A DNA stretch of 64,000 nucleotides from QALR01 sp900552255 (GCA_048526005.1 DBFVEH010000007.1:1-64000), one strand, 5' to 3'; positions 52,501 through 60,732 are shown, counted from the first letter of the stretch. The notes: generated by a model not told the origin, from the letters alone. Program-made: numbers and translations.

Positions 52501-54203
52501 TCGATAAGGCTGAAATTGTTTACAAGACTGACGACAAGGGCAACATCGTTTATTCTGATGTTAAGTATGATGAGGAATCCGCTGAGATCGCAGTCGAATA
52601 CACCTCCGGTACAGAGGTTCTCTTCTCGACTTATAAGGTCGGCAAATATGCTACCTTTACCTATGCGGCAGCAGACAGAGATACAACAGAAGGCTGGTAT
52701 CCGGGTCTGAGCACCGTTACGCTTGACGGTACGACCTATACGGCTACATCGTCTACACCTGTTGTGATCGTTACTCCTTCGTCTGATGGCTTCACCACCA
52801 CGACAACGACTCTTGCAAACGTTTCTACAGATGGTCTCTTTGTAACGGATTGGAATGCGGTTGTTACAGACGGCAAGCTTTCTGCGATCGCAATCATCGG
52901 TGAGAAGACTGCGGCTTATACCGATGGCAGCGGTACGGTCACACCTACTCCGACTGATGAAGGTACGCTCGTTTACCTCGATTCCAATGCGAAAGCCATT
53001 GTCAGAGCAGCTGCTTATGGCAAGAGCTGGCTCGTCGTTTCCGACAGATCCGCTTATGCGCTTCCGACCGGTGAGGAGATCGGTGTTATCTATCGTGAGT
53101 ATTCCACTTACGAAGAGGCAACGAAGGCTGCTTCCATTGATTTGATGATTGTTGGTGGCCACTGGTATAGAATTGATGAAAACGGCAAGATTTTGTCGGA
53201 TGCATCTGATATAACATATGAGACTTTGCCGGTCGTTTCCCTTGACGGCTATCAGAAGATCACAATGATAGGTAATAACGGCGGTAGTAACTGGACTGGA
53301 AATGTCTTTGAGTTCTATGTCTCTGCCGATACGGAAGTTACTGAAAGAACGTTCGACAGTAAGAATCCGTATGGCAATGCTCCGGCCGGAACGTATAATG
53401 AGGTACCGGAAGGAACAGAGCTTATTTACGTCAACGACGATGGATCACTTACCTATTACACAAATACGAAGGCATCGGGTTGGACCAATTATGGTGTTTA
53501 CAGATTCACAAAAACAACAAAGGGAACTGTAAGTTGTCTGGTTCCTGAGTTGTCGACTTTGGTTTCTACAACCACCGAGGGGAACAATATTTATTTGAGC
53601 AATGGTAAGAACTATTTGGTTGAGGGTACGGTTGCTTATGCAATAGACGATCAGGTACACAAGATCGAAGTAGAAGTGAAGCCTATTGGCACTAAGCAGG
53701 GTACGATCACAAAGACCGACGCTGCGGGCAATACGTATGCTACGATCGACGGTGTTAAGAATGTCAACGTCACGAATTATGACTTCGCGTTCTTCTACAG
53801 AAATGCGGATGCAAGCGTTCTTTACAAAGCCGGCGATTCGACCAGCGTAACGGTTGCTACAAGAGAGATCTACAACGCTCAGATTAAGACTCAGCAGGAT
53901 GCTTATGACAAGGCTGTAGCGGCTTACGAAGAGGCGCTTGCTAAGGGATATCTCAGCGAAGAGAGAATCGCTTACTACAAGGCTGAGGTCGATAAGACGG
54001 AAGCTGAATTGGTAGAGGCAAAGAACTCTCTGCTTGACAAATACTTCAACGGTAGATTCTGGGGTGTTCCGAACTCGCCGTACTATCTGTATGTACAGCT
54101 CGGTTCTGGTTCCTTCCAGCAGCCGACGTCCACCTTGACATTCAACTATGTGAAGGTTGGCGATACGTACTGCGTATTCTCCGATGAATTTATTCTCGGT
54201 TAA
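49560..54203 (+). CDS. S-layer homology domain protein, probable major S-layer protein
   Basis: 1547 residues. Signal peptide (about 1-27, cleavage after SLSAA). Three SLH repeats (about 30-75, 82-140, 145-195) with anchor motifs ITRNE, TFAEA and LTQGE should bind pyruvylated or other secondary wall polymer. The rest is a long series of beta-rich segments, with Asp-rich Ca-type loops (DNDSDGTYTEVD near 337, DIDGDGRYD near 500), and a charged coiled coil (about 1438-1493) near the C-terminus. At least seven cysteines occur. Two tandem promoters, a strong RBS and codon use biased to AAG and GCT compared with neighbours suggest very high expression. Ligand or enzymatic domains are not seen. Confidence 0.9.
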   Translation: MKNFKRILALVIAIVMVVGTFASLSAAGSKWYSEAVTFIEENGIAVIGANADKKITRNEFVLWVAKIESHQLSDTAWSEQIANTVFTDVTDAHYKAAIAYSARRNFIIGNGDGTFSPDKATTFAEACAVIVRVMGYENKVYDTSADAWAFNYMQVANTYCHAIDDVFMKETDTYNPDYELTQGEAAYLLATIMNFNKQPTDSDYSETSDGINLGEWFDVNGGSTGVVGKSYYVQSINRVCKGESMSTLLALGGQKGLLYTNELDTAKDVVLLPTDGTAPLVIDGASFLKMLRISLGLNPERDIANEEPEINVFSYLDVGSIVNIVIDKSATSTNAYLDNDSDGTYTEVDQKIMVSSLSASSNSVIVDTYLQATSAKEGEDYGDGSNNASAATNLIISAADLSKYVGWTIREIGTTENTCPVLPASYSAELATSWTNVVKDADGVVTSAVLNFKGQTYTVNGSSDEIAIYSGDDLTTVLTPDEAVNAIINIAQGEALVVFNDIDGDGRYDSAIVKESDPFLYVGTPNVAGSATATYDYYSSISNGTVIGNARMKGNALGTVIYNKSVEFAAGGTTGVADYRTDGYLLKDSATGKMQLILRASNKHFFIDGATDSYGNASPHFYKVVDLATFGVGVIEEVDAFALDNYYVAKIVQTDGTTKTVYIPVTPSEKTTLPVTVDGVTADYTFDSSNWCTFLTQMKDEVIASGIVSGVEDPSYKSATAAWMAGKYVQFAVDADSKVIVMLGTDSSANVSGFVTGVTKTDTGDNTFNVSIATYSSSKVAGVSTYEVRANASSMFDWQNYEVYNAIFSSKLADPYGMEDGRVNADEDLIYVTVYQDAATKYLKYNSTLSAGSWVNVEGRYNISLTEVDGSRVYADDKSSYTADYKGTVGFGPYYERTYNTTKKAYEYVLKFTRVVEYTGITGSATAVIDKTKTLMTPVYVGESGTVSTQLKATTDADFEKYTIANGFYIDDVTNLVYQLIDKAEIVYKTDDKGNIVYSDVKYDEESAEIAVEYTSGTEVLFSTYKVGKYATFTYAAADRDTTEGWYPGLSTVTLDGTTYTATSSTPVVIVTPSSDGFTTTTTTLANVSTDGLFVTDWNAVVTDGKLSAIAIIGEKTAAYTDGSGTVTPTPTDEGTLVYLDSNAKAIVRAAAYGKSWLVVSDRSAYALPTGEEIGVIYREYSTYEEATKAASIDLMIVGGHWYRIDENGKILSDASDITYETLPVVSLDGYQKITMIGNNGGSNWTGNVFEFYVSADTEVTERTFDSKNPYGNAPAGTYNEVPEGTELIYVNDDGSLTYYTNTKASGWTNYGVYRFTKTTKGTVSCLVPELSTLVSTTTEGNNIYLSNGKNYLVEGTVAYAIDDQVHKIEVEVKPIGTKQGTITKTDAAGNTYATIDGVKNVNVTNYDFAFFYRNADASVLYKAGDSTSVTVATREIYNAQIKTQQDAYDKAVAAYEEALAKGYLSEERIAYYKAEVDKTEAELVEAKNSLLDKYFNGRFWGVPNSPYYLYVQLGSGSFQQPTSTLTFNYVKVGDTYCVFSDEFILG

Positions 54204-54225
54204 TTAGTAGTATTTCCCTAATTAT

Positions 54226-54265
54226 AAAAAAGAGATGGCTCCCTTTAGGGAGTCATCTCTTTTTT
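54226..54265. terminator. Bidirectional terminator after the S-layer gene
   Basis: An 18-base stem (54226-54243 with 54248-54265, one G-U pair) with loop TTTA and A/T tracts on both sides. The stop codon of the convergent gene lies inside its right arm. Confidence 0.9.
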
Positions 54266-54669
54266 TCGTCCGTTTTTTTCTTTTTTGATGTGGCTGCTAT
54301 AATAATTGCGATGATAACAATAATGGCAACAACCGCAAGGATCCATCCCCATGTCTCCATATTGTCGGTGTTTTTATCACCCGTATTGGCGCTGGTATCG
54401 TTTCCTGAGTTGTCGCTGCCATCAGTCGCTGTATTTCCGGATTCGTTTAAATTGCCATTGCCGTTGTCGGCGCTGCCATTTCCAATTCCGGACATGTCGT
54501 TGTCGATATCGCCGTCTATGCCGCCGTTGTTTTCGTTCGGCATCGCTCCGTTATTATTAAAGGTATCCGCATATATAGCCATTCCGCTTGAAATTTCCGC
54601 AAACATCAAAAAAGCGATCAAAAACACGGATAAAATTGAAAATATAAGATCTCTTTTTGATTTTTTCAT
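54253..54669 (-). CDS. Small bitopic surface protein with Asn/Gly/Asp-rich linker
   Basis: 138 residues from the ATG at 54669 (GGA precedes it). A hydrophobic N-terminal segment (about 8-30, signal or anchor) is followed by a low-complexity linker rich in Asn, Gly, Asp and Ser (about 35-95), then a C-terminal membrane helix (about 103-125) and a lysine tail KKKKTDEKKR. This is the layout of a wall-protein sorting end without an LPXTG motif, so simple membrane retention is more likely. The gene converges on the S-layer gene and ends within the shared terminator. No family is recognised; function unknown. Confidence 0.65.
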   Translation of the reverse strand: MKKSKRDLIFSILSVFLIAFLMFAEISSGMAIYADTFNNNGAMPNENNGGIDGDIDNDMSGIGNGSADNGNGNLNESGNTATDGSDNSGNDTSANTGDKNTDNMETWGWILAVVAIIVIIAIIIAATSKKKKTDEKKR

Positions 54670-54828
54670 GATATTCCGTTCACTGCGGGAGCAGTGTCTG
54701 CCCATTCAAGGGCGAAGAATTTATGAAATTTCGATCATAGCTTGGATATTTTTTGAAATTTCATATTGACTTGATGTCATATACAAGTATTTCATAAATG
54801 CGGGAAAAATATACGGAAAAACAGAAAA

Positions 54829-54862
54829 ACAAGGCTCGTTTCCAATAGAAAACGAGCCTTGT
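54829..54862 (-). terminator. Terminator of the glycerol-1-phosphate dehydrogenase gene
   Basis: ACAAGGCTCGTTT (54829-54841) pairs with AAACGAGCCTTGT (54850-54862). On the minus strand it is followed by a T-rich run. Confidence 0.88.
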
Positions 54863-54882
54863 CTGTGATGAAATTCTTGATT

Positions 54883-56160
54883 TTAAAGCGATAAAATATC
54901 GTCTTTAATGCCAAGCATGTTAAAAATTCTGAGAAGTGTGATCCGACGTCTCATATAAGGGCTGTAACGAAGCGCTTCCAAAGCAAATTCAGGTGTCAAA
55001 TTGGCATCTGCAAGTTCCGTGACGCAGCCGGCACGCTTCATCATGTCAAGTAGTATATCCGCCTCGGGAAGGTCCTGTTCGATGGATTCAAGGATATCCG
55101 GCCAACGGGCTTTCAAAACGGCGGGATCGATATCATCCGTCGGATTCGGCACGTTATAGCCGATGATTTCGTCGCGGTTTTTGGGACTATAATGCGCCAG
55201 AACGTCGTCGAGATCCAAGTTTTCTTTGTGCGGATTTATGGATTGATAAGCAAGGAGCTTTTTATAGATCCGTGTCACAAGAAGCGTTGCTATGCCGACT
55301 TTTTTTCCGTGGTAGTCAGGCCAAATGCCCTTTTCGAGCTTGTGAATTTCCCAAAAATGAGAGACGACGTGTTCTGAGCCGGATGCGGGTCTTGTGCATT
55401 TTGCAAGCTGCATGGCGCATCCGGTCAAAATCAAGGAATCCATGATAGCGCGTGCCGCTTCCGGGTCACAGGCAGTTACCTTGTCCGTCATGGAAACGAC
55501 ATCCGCTACCGCTTTTTTTACGAGGGAAACGATATTTTCGCAATAATATTCACCGGTCGTGTAGTGAGAAACCTTCCAGTCAACAATTCCGACATATTTA
55601 CCGAGGATATCGCCATAACCGGCGGCTTTCAGTTCCGTCGGCGAGGCGGCCAGAATATCGGTATCGGCGATAACAACGGACGGCTGGCGGCAGGGATAGG
55701 AAATTTTGAAGTTGTTTTCGATCAGCGGCGCGGAGTCTGATGCAAAGCCGTCCATAGACGGCGCTGTTGCAAAAATAGCGAAGGACTTGTTCGTTTTTGC
55801 AGCGGCATATCGGCACACGTCGTTGACCGAACCCGTTCCAATGGAGAGAATCCCGTCAAAATCAGCCGAGGCCGCCATGATCTCATTGGATGTGGCCATA
55901 TATGCGTAGCGCATATCGGGATAAACTTTTACTTCATATTGATATCCGCACTTGTCAAGCGAATTTAAAATCCCCTCTGATACGCGCATGGCGGTTTCGT
56001 CGGAAACTACGTAAAGCTTTTTGGGGAAGCCGCTGTTTTCCAATATTTCACCGACCTTGTGGACAAGTCCTCGGTCTGCTTCATAGGTTTTTAAATCAAA
56101 GCGATGTGGTCTGCCGCACGGGCATCCATCAAGGGATCGGATGATCGCGTCAAGATCCAT
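54883..56160 (-). CDS. sn-glycerol-1-phosphate dehydrogenase (AraM/EgsA type)
   Basis: 425 residues from the ATG at 56160, after GGAGG at 8 bases (an upstream TTG is less likely). Iron/zinc-type alcohol dehydrogenase fold: NAD segment SIGTGSVNDVCRY (about 105-117), APSMDGFASDSAPL (about 133-146) and metal-ligand histidines in ASGSEHVVSHFWEIH (about 260-274). AraM makes sn-glycerol-1-phosphate from dihydroxyacetone phosphate; in Bacillus this feeds heptaprenylglyceryl phosphate. No PcrB-like gene is near. A rhamnosidase and S-layer protein elsewhere in the window fit a cell-surface theme but no functional link is shown. Confidence 0.88.
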   Translation of the reverse strand: MDLDAIIRSLDGCPCGRPHRFDLKTYEADRGLVHKVGEILENSGFPKKLYVVSDETAMRVSEGILNSLDKCGYQYEVKVYPDMRYAYMATSNEIMAASADFDGILSIGTGSVNDVCRYAAAKTNKSFAIFATAPSMDGFASDSAPLIENNFKISYPCRQPSVVIADTDILAASPTELKAAGYGDILGKYVGIVDWKVSHYTTGEYYCENIVSLVKKAVADVVSMTDKVTACDPEAARAIMDSLILTGCAMQLAKCTRPASGSEHVVSHFWEIHKLEKGIWPDYHGKKVGIATLLVTRIYKKLLAYQSINPHKENLDLDDVLAHYSPKNRDEIIGYNVPNPTDDIDPAVLKARWPDILESIEQDLPEADILLDMMKRAGCVTELADANLTPEFALEALRYSPYMRRRITLLRIFNMLGIKDDILSL

Positions 56161-56328
56161 ATTTAATACCTCCAATTTTTCTGTGATATCAAAAGTATAG
56201 TCCTTTATGCCGGGGAAGTCAATGCAAAAACGGAAAAATCAAGAATTTTTACAAAAAGCTCTTTCTTTTATCAGGCAGAAATGATAAAATAGAAGCAAAA
56301 AGAATTTACCCGAAATGAGGACAATATT

Positions 56329-57054
56329 TTGAAAAAAGCAATTTTTAAAATGTTTCTCTTTATTGTGCTGATTCCGCTTGGCATAGCCTTGCTTTTGACT
56401 GCTTTATACTGCTTATTCAGCATTCAATATTATGAATGGTATTGGGTTTCGGAGTGGCTTTGTGCGCTCCCCAATGTGCTTGCCTCTTATATTATTATGC
56501 TTTCGGTCTTTGCGTCTATCGGTGCTGCCGCGTACTTTGTTTTTTTTGAGAAGCCGGGAAGGGCGGTGCTCTTATCTGTCTCTTTTTTGCTTATCGCCTT
56601 TATCCAGCCGTTGTTACAGTATGTCGTTCGGCATTTCTGTTTTCTGTCGACGGCGACGGTTGTGGAGATGCTCAGTTATTATGAAGATGATATGGAAACT
56701 TCTTTGTATCTTCTCATGTATATGGGAATTGCTCTGATCATCATTTGGCTGGAACGCGCGTTCTATAAATGGATATTGAGGGAAAAACCGGAGAACACAT
56801 CGAAAATGATATCTCCAAAAAATCCGGTCGGCCTTGCTATGCTGATCTTTTTTGCGGCGCTCGCGGTGCTTTCTACACTTATGTTCGTTCTGTCCGGCGA
56901 ATATGTTGCGGAAAATTTTCTCGCACTCGGAATCGAATATGTCATTGATGGTATCGGTTTTCTGGTTGCCGTATTCAGTGCCGGTCGAACAGCAAAGCTT
57001 ATGGCTTCGGTGCGGCAGGGAGACACCTCGGAAAAAATCCGGAACCAGAATTGA
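56329..57054 (+). CDS. Multi-helix membrane protein of unknown function
   Basis: 241 residues. Six or so hydrophobic helices: about 8-30, 45-72, 78-98, 125-142, 165-187 and 200-218. The loops are short, with a basic N-terminus (MKKAIFKMF) and a hydrophilic C-terminal tail (SVRQGDTSEKIRNQN). The start is TTG at 56329, eight bases after GAGGA. It is followed at 35 bases by a DUF3267 gene, probably in one transcript. No family recognised. Confidence 0.7.
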   Translation: MKKAIFKMFLFIVLIPLGIALLLTALYCLFSIQYYEWYWVSEWLCALPNVLASYIIMLSVFASIGAAAYFVFFEKPGRAVLLSVSFLLIAFIQPLLQYVVRHFCFLSTATVVEMLSYYEDDMETSLYLLMYMGIALIIIWLERAFYKWILREKPENTSKMISPKNPVGLAMLIFFAALAVLSTLMFVLSGEYVAENFLALGIEYVIDGIGFLVAVFSAGRTAKLMASVRQGDTSEKIRNQN

Positions 57055-57089
57055 AATCGACTCGCTTTTGTAAAAAATAGGAGGACATC

Positions 57090-57683
57090 ATGGACGATAA
57101 ACAGCGAACAGAGCGTTTCCGGCAGACAAAGGAAATGCTGGAAGAAGAGGGCTATGGCGGACAGGAGTGCACCATTTCTGTGCTTCGGGCCAATGTGATG
57201 GCATTTGTGACGGCCGGACCTGTTGCCGTTTTGTGCGCGCTTATTTTCTTTTTTGTAAACGACGGCATATCCTTTCGGTTTGACATATGGGAGCTTTTTG
57301 TCATGCTTCTCATTTTCATTGCGTCGATCTTTATCCATGAAGGACTGCATGGCCTCACATGGTCGCGTTTTTCAGAAAACGGCTGGCGGGATATTCATAT
57401 CGGCGTCATGTGGGAAAAATTGACGCCGTTCTGCTGCTGTATGAAGCCCTTGACTTTCGGGAAATATCTCCTCGGTGGACTGATGCCGTTTTTGGTTCTT
57501 GGACTTGGATTGTTTCTGGTGGCTTTATTCGCGAAAAATGAAATGCTTTTGCTGTGTAGTTTATATAATATCCTATGTGCCGGCGGTGATACGACGATCG
57601 CTTGTATCCTGTTAAAGCATAGACATGCCGTTATCATCGATCATCCGACGGAGTGCGGCTTTTGGGCGTTTGAAAAAGAATGA
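57090..57683 (+). CDS. DUF3267 putative zincin metalloprotease
   Basis: 197 residues. Membrane helices at about 30-50, 64-85, 130-152 and 158-175 surround the zincin motif IFIHEGLHGLTW (HEGLH, about 81-85). The C-terminal block GGDTTIACILLKHRHAVIIDHPTECGFWAFE (described in parts: GGDTTIA, DHPTECGFW) is typical of DUF3267. The two histidines of HExxH and the later Asp form a plausible metal site, but no substrate is known. The RBS AGGAGGA precedes the ATG. Confidence 0.82.
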   Translation: MDDKQRTERFRQTKEMLEEEGYGGQECTISVLRANVMAFVTAGPVAVLCALIFFFVNDGISFRFDIWELFVMLLIFIASIFIHEGLHGLTWSRFSENGWRDIHIGVMWEKLTPFCCCMKPLTFGKYLLGGLMPFLVLGLGLFLVALFAKNEMLLLCSLYNILCAGGDTTIACILLKHRHAVIIDHPTECGFWAFEKE

Positions 57684-57685
57684 AA

Positions 57686-57727
57686 AAAGGCTCGTGGAGG
57701 CTGTTTATGAGCCTCTCGCGAGCCTTT
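57686..57727. terminator. Bidirectional terminator, overlapping the rsgA stop
   Basis: AAAGGCTCG (57686-57694) pairs with CGAGCCTTT (57719-57727), and an inner GAGGCT/AGCCTC stem extends it. On the minus strand it ends in a T run. The rsgA stop is at its edge. Confidence 0.8.
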
Positions 57728-58658
57728 ATGATTTTTTGTCCCACGGGCGTTTTCCCGCAAGATCCGCATAGATGGAAAGGTAACTGTCATGCCTTTCTTT
57801 TGCGATCTCCCCGCGCGCGACCGCTTCTATGACGGCGCAGTCCGTTTCCTTGGTGTGGGAGCAGTCCGTATAGCGGCAGCCGCCCAGATATTTTTCAAAT
57901 TCCGGAAAGCAGTGCGGAAGATCCTCCACGGTATAAAAGTCGAATTCGATAAAATCCAGCATGGAGAAGCCGGGCGTGTCCGCGACATATGCGTTTTTGC
58001 CCGCCCCTGAAGGTGCCCGCATCGGATACAGCGTGACGCTGCGCGTGGTATGGCGCCCTCGTGCGATCTTTTCGGACAGTCTGCCGGTATCAAGAGAAAG
58101 CGACGGAAAAAGCGCGTTCATAAGCGTCGATTTCCCGACGCCGGAAGCCCCTGCAAACGCACAGATGCCAGTTACATCGGAGAGGAAGCTTTGCAGCGGG
58201 GCAATACCCGTGCCGTCCGCTGCGGAGCAGACGAAAACGGGAAAGCCGGCCTTATGATAGATTTCCGCATATTTTTCCGCAAGCTCCGGCGAAACATCGC
58301 TTTTGGTGACGACGACGACGGGCTTTATTTTTTCGTATACCGCGATGGAAAGAAGCTTGTCGAGATACAGCGTGCTCGGTTCCGGCTGTTTCGGAGCGAA
58401 AGCGACGAAAAGCGTATCCAAATTCGCGATCGGCGGACGGATCAGAGAATTTTTCCGCGGACGGATTTCCTCAATAAGGGCTTCTTCGCCGGGATGCTCC
58501 GGAGGGCGCACGGCTACGCGGTCACCGGCGAGCGGCGACCGGCCTTCGCGGCGGAAAGAGCCTCTTGCGCGGCAGCCGACAGTATCACCGGCGTCGGTCT
58601 TGACCGTATAAAGTCCGCCGATGCCGGATAAAATGATCCCTTCTGTTCTTTCGATCAT
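57726..58658 (-). CDS. rsgA: Ribosome small subunit-dependent GTPase RsgA
   Basis: 310 residues. An OB fold (about 1-70), a circularly permuted GTPase core with VVTKSD (G4, about 118-123) before GASGVGKSTLMNAL (G1, about 170-183) and DTPGF (G3, about 227-231), and a zinc site in CRYTDCSHTKETDC (about 258-271). It tests 30S subunits during late assembly. Its start overlaps the kinase stop (ATGA). It is the last gene of the fmt-rsmB-rlmN-stp-prkC-rsgA series. Confidence 0.95.
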   Translation of the reverse strand: MIERTEGIILSGIGGLYTVKTDAGDTVGCRARGSFRREGRSPLAGDRVAVRPPEHPGEEALIEEIRPRKNSLIRPPIANLDTLFVAFAPKQPEPSTLYLDKLLSIAVYEKIKPVVVVTKSDVSPELAEKYAEIYHKAGFPVFVCSAADGTGIAPLQSFLSDVTGICAFAGASGVGKSTLMNALFPSLSLDTGRLSEKIARGRHTTRSVTLYPMRAPSGAGKNAYVADTPGFSMLDFIEFDFYTVEDLPHCFPEFEKYLGGCRYTDCSHTKETDCAVIEAVARGEIAKERHDSYLSIYADLAGKRPWDKKS

Positions 58659-59872
58659 AGGCGCAGAAATTTGATCGTTTCCGTGAGCATAGCGCGGAAA
58701 GAAAACCGTATCTGCTCCATATCGGCAAGAGGAAACGTGGTTTGTGCAAGCTTGCCGTTATAGAGCGTATTGAAAAGAATCACAAATCCGATGATGGCGA
58801 GAACTAAAAATGCAATACAGATTACGATGACGACGGAGAATGGGACGTATTCCGGCGACCGTTTTTTCTTTCTTACCGGAGCGGCGCTCTGCCGCTTGGG
58901 TGGAGGCGTGAGATTCGGCTTTGATGCACGTCCGGCGTTTTGCTCCTGTTTGTCCGGAAATACCGTGGTGCGCTTGATCGCGACCTCCGCCGTAGGCGTG
59001 CGGGGCGCGGGCGTCTGCTTCTGAAAGATCGTGGTCGGGTCCTTTTTGATCCGGTAGATATGGCGGAGCATTTGAGAGGCGCTCTGATACCGGTTCACGA
59101 CATCCTTTTCCATCGCACAGAGAATGATCTGCTCGATGCCGAGCGGGAGCCTCGGATTCAGCCTTGTCGGCGGAATCGGCGTGTCGCTGATGTGTTTGAG
59201 CATGATGCCATAGGAGTTTTCCGCGAGAAACGGGAGCCTGCCCGTCACCATTTCATAGAACATGACGCCGAGGGAGTAGATATCGCTTCTCTCGTCGATT
59301 TTTTTGCCTTTGGCCTGTTCCGGACTGATATAGTAGATCGTACCGATGGCATGATCGACCATTGTGACCGTTTCCGCATTCGGAATTTTCGCGATTCCGA
59401 AATCCGCGACCTTGATGATACCGCCCTCCATGACCATAATGTTCTGCGGCTTGATGTCCCTGTGAATGACGCCCTTCATATGGGCGTGATCGAGGGCAAG
59501 CAGAATTTGGGAGATAAATTCCGTCGCCTCCCGCCAGTCAAGCGCGCCCTTGCGGTTCATATATTCGCGAAGCGTGATGCCGCTGATATATTCCATCACG
59601 ATGAATTTGTGGTCGGTTTTGACCGATACATCGAGAATTTTCACGATATTCGGATGATTCAGCATCGCGACGGCCTTGGATTCGTTGATAAAGCGGCGCA
59701 GCGCCTGCGTGTTGTCGGAGATGGAATCCTTGAGCATTTTGAGCGCGACGCGCTTATTTGTCATGAGATCGGTGGCCTCATAGACGATCGCCATTCCGCC
59801 GACGCCGATGGTGCGGTTGATTTTGTATCGTCCGTCAAAGACCTCGCCGATGTTTTTTTTGAAGACGTCCAT
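58655..59872 (-). CDS. prkC: PrkC-type serine/threonine protein kinase without PASTA domains
   Basis: 405 residues from the ATG at 59872 after AGAGGG. Kinase domain about 12-275: IGVGGMAIVYEA (P loop), VALKML (Lys), VIHRDIKPQN (catalytic loop), ADFGIAK (DFG) and TIYYISPEQAKG. A proline-rich basic linker (about 285-345) leads to a membrane helix (about 352-374). Only about 33 residues follow outside, where other PrkC kinases carry three or four PASTA repeats that bind muropeptides. Its partner phosphatase stp is directly upstream (19 bases). The extracellular stub is an unusual feature. Confidence 0.9.
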   Translation of the reverse strand: MDVFKKNIGEVFDGRYKINRTIGVGGMAIVYEATDLMTNKRVALKMLKDSISDNTQALRRFINESKAVAMLNHPNIVKILDVSVKTDHKFIVMEYISGITLREYMNRKGALDWREATEFISQILLALDHAHMKGVIHRDIKPQNIMVMEGGIIKVADFGIAKIPNAETVTMVDHAIGTIYYISPEQAKGKKIDERSDIYSLGVMFYEMVTGRLPFLAENSYGIMLKHISDTPIPPTRLNPRLPLGIEQIILCAMEKDVVNRYQSASQMLRHIYRIKKDPTTIFQKQTPAPRTPTAEVAIKRTTVFPDKQEQNAGRASKPNLTPPPKRQSAAPVRKKKRSPEYVPFSVVIVICIAFLVLAIIGFVILFNTLYNGKLAQTTFPLADMEQIRFSFRAMLTETIKFLRL

Positions 59873-59891
59873 TTTCTTTCCCTCTCGATGC

Positions 59892-60671
59892 TCAGAATTT
59901 GGCGAGAACGGCGGTGATGTTGTCGGCGCCGCCCTTGGCGTTTGCATATGCGATGAGCATATCGGCTTTTTTGGATAGGTCGATCTCCGGAGAGGAGCGG
60001 GAACGGGACATGGAGCCATATAGGATATCGACAAGGATTTTGTTGTCCGCATAATTGGAGAGTCCGTCCGAGCAGAGAAGCAGATAACCGCTTTCCCACG
60101 GCTCGAGCGGCGCGCTGAAGAAGTCGACGTCGAGCTTTTCTCCGACGCCGACCGCGCGGGTAATCACATTCTTGCGCGGATAATATTTTGCTTCGTCCGG
60201 CGTCAGCTTGCCGTTGTCGATTAAGTACTGGACAAAGGAGTGATCCTTTGTGACCTGCTTGGCCTCATATCTTGTTACAATGTAAAGGCGGCTGTCTCCG
60301 ATGTTGATGGCGTAGAACCAACCCTTAAAGAGGATCGCCGCGACGAGCGTCGTCCCCATTCCGTGATATTCGTCATATTGGCTGGATAGATGGAAGATCA
60401 CCGAATTGGCTTCGGAGGCGGCGCAGACGAGCGTGTAACGGATAAATTCGAGGATTCGGTCGGGCTTTTCTTCAAGGCAGGGAGAGGCGATGATCTTGCT
60501 GCAAAAAACCTCGACGGCGTTTTTGCTCGCGATTTCCCCCGCCTTATGTCCGCCCATACCGTCGCACACGACGAGCAGTACGGCGTCGCCGCCCCAAATG
60601 CTGATGCAGCGGAAACTGTCCTGATTGATCTGCCGACGCATGCCGACGTCGCTTTTTCCGCAAAAATACAT
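59892..60671 (-). CDS. stp: PP2C-type serine/threonine phosphatase
   Basis: 259 residues of the PPM/PP2C fold. Metal-binding segments are KSDVGMRRQINQD (about 6-18), VVCDGMGGHKAGEIAS (about 34-49), NIGDSRLYIV (about 125-134), LLCSDGLSNYADN (about 198-210) and GGADNITAVLA (about 246-256). It reverses the phosphorylation made by the kinase encoded next to it. In Bacillota the stp-prkC pair follows rlmN, as here. Confidence 0.94.
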   Translation of the reverse strand: MYFCGKSDVGMRRQINQDSFRCISIWGGDAVLLVVCDGMGGHKAGEIASKNAVEVFCSKIIASPCLEEKPDRILEFIRYTLVCAASEANSVIFHLSSQYDEYHGMGTTLVAAILFKGWFYAINIGDSRLYIVTRYEAKQVTKDHSFVQYLIDNGKLTPDEAKYYPRKNVITRAVGVGEKLDVDFFSAPLEPWESGYLLLCSDGLSNYADNKILVDILYGSMSRSRSSPEIDLSKKADMLIAYANAKGGADNITAVLAKF

Positions 60672-60732
60672 GTATGGATTCCTTTCAAAGGTTCAGATTT
60701 TTTGATAAAAATACATGGAACCGCTCTGGCGA

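Noticed and set aside
51909..53162. 417-codon open frame antisense to the S-layer gene
   Set aside because: Same cause as above: codon bias of the highly expressed sense gene, with no independent gene signals.
59873..60052. N-terminal extension of the PrkC kinase by 60 codons
   Set aside because: It would overlap the phosphatase gene and has no kinase similarity, whereas ATG 59872 with AGAGGG fits the family start.
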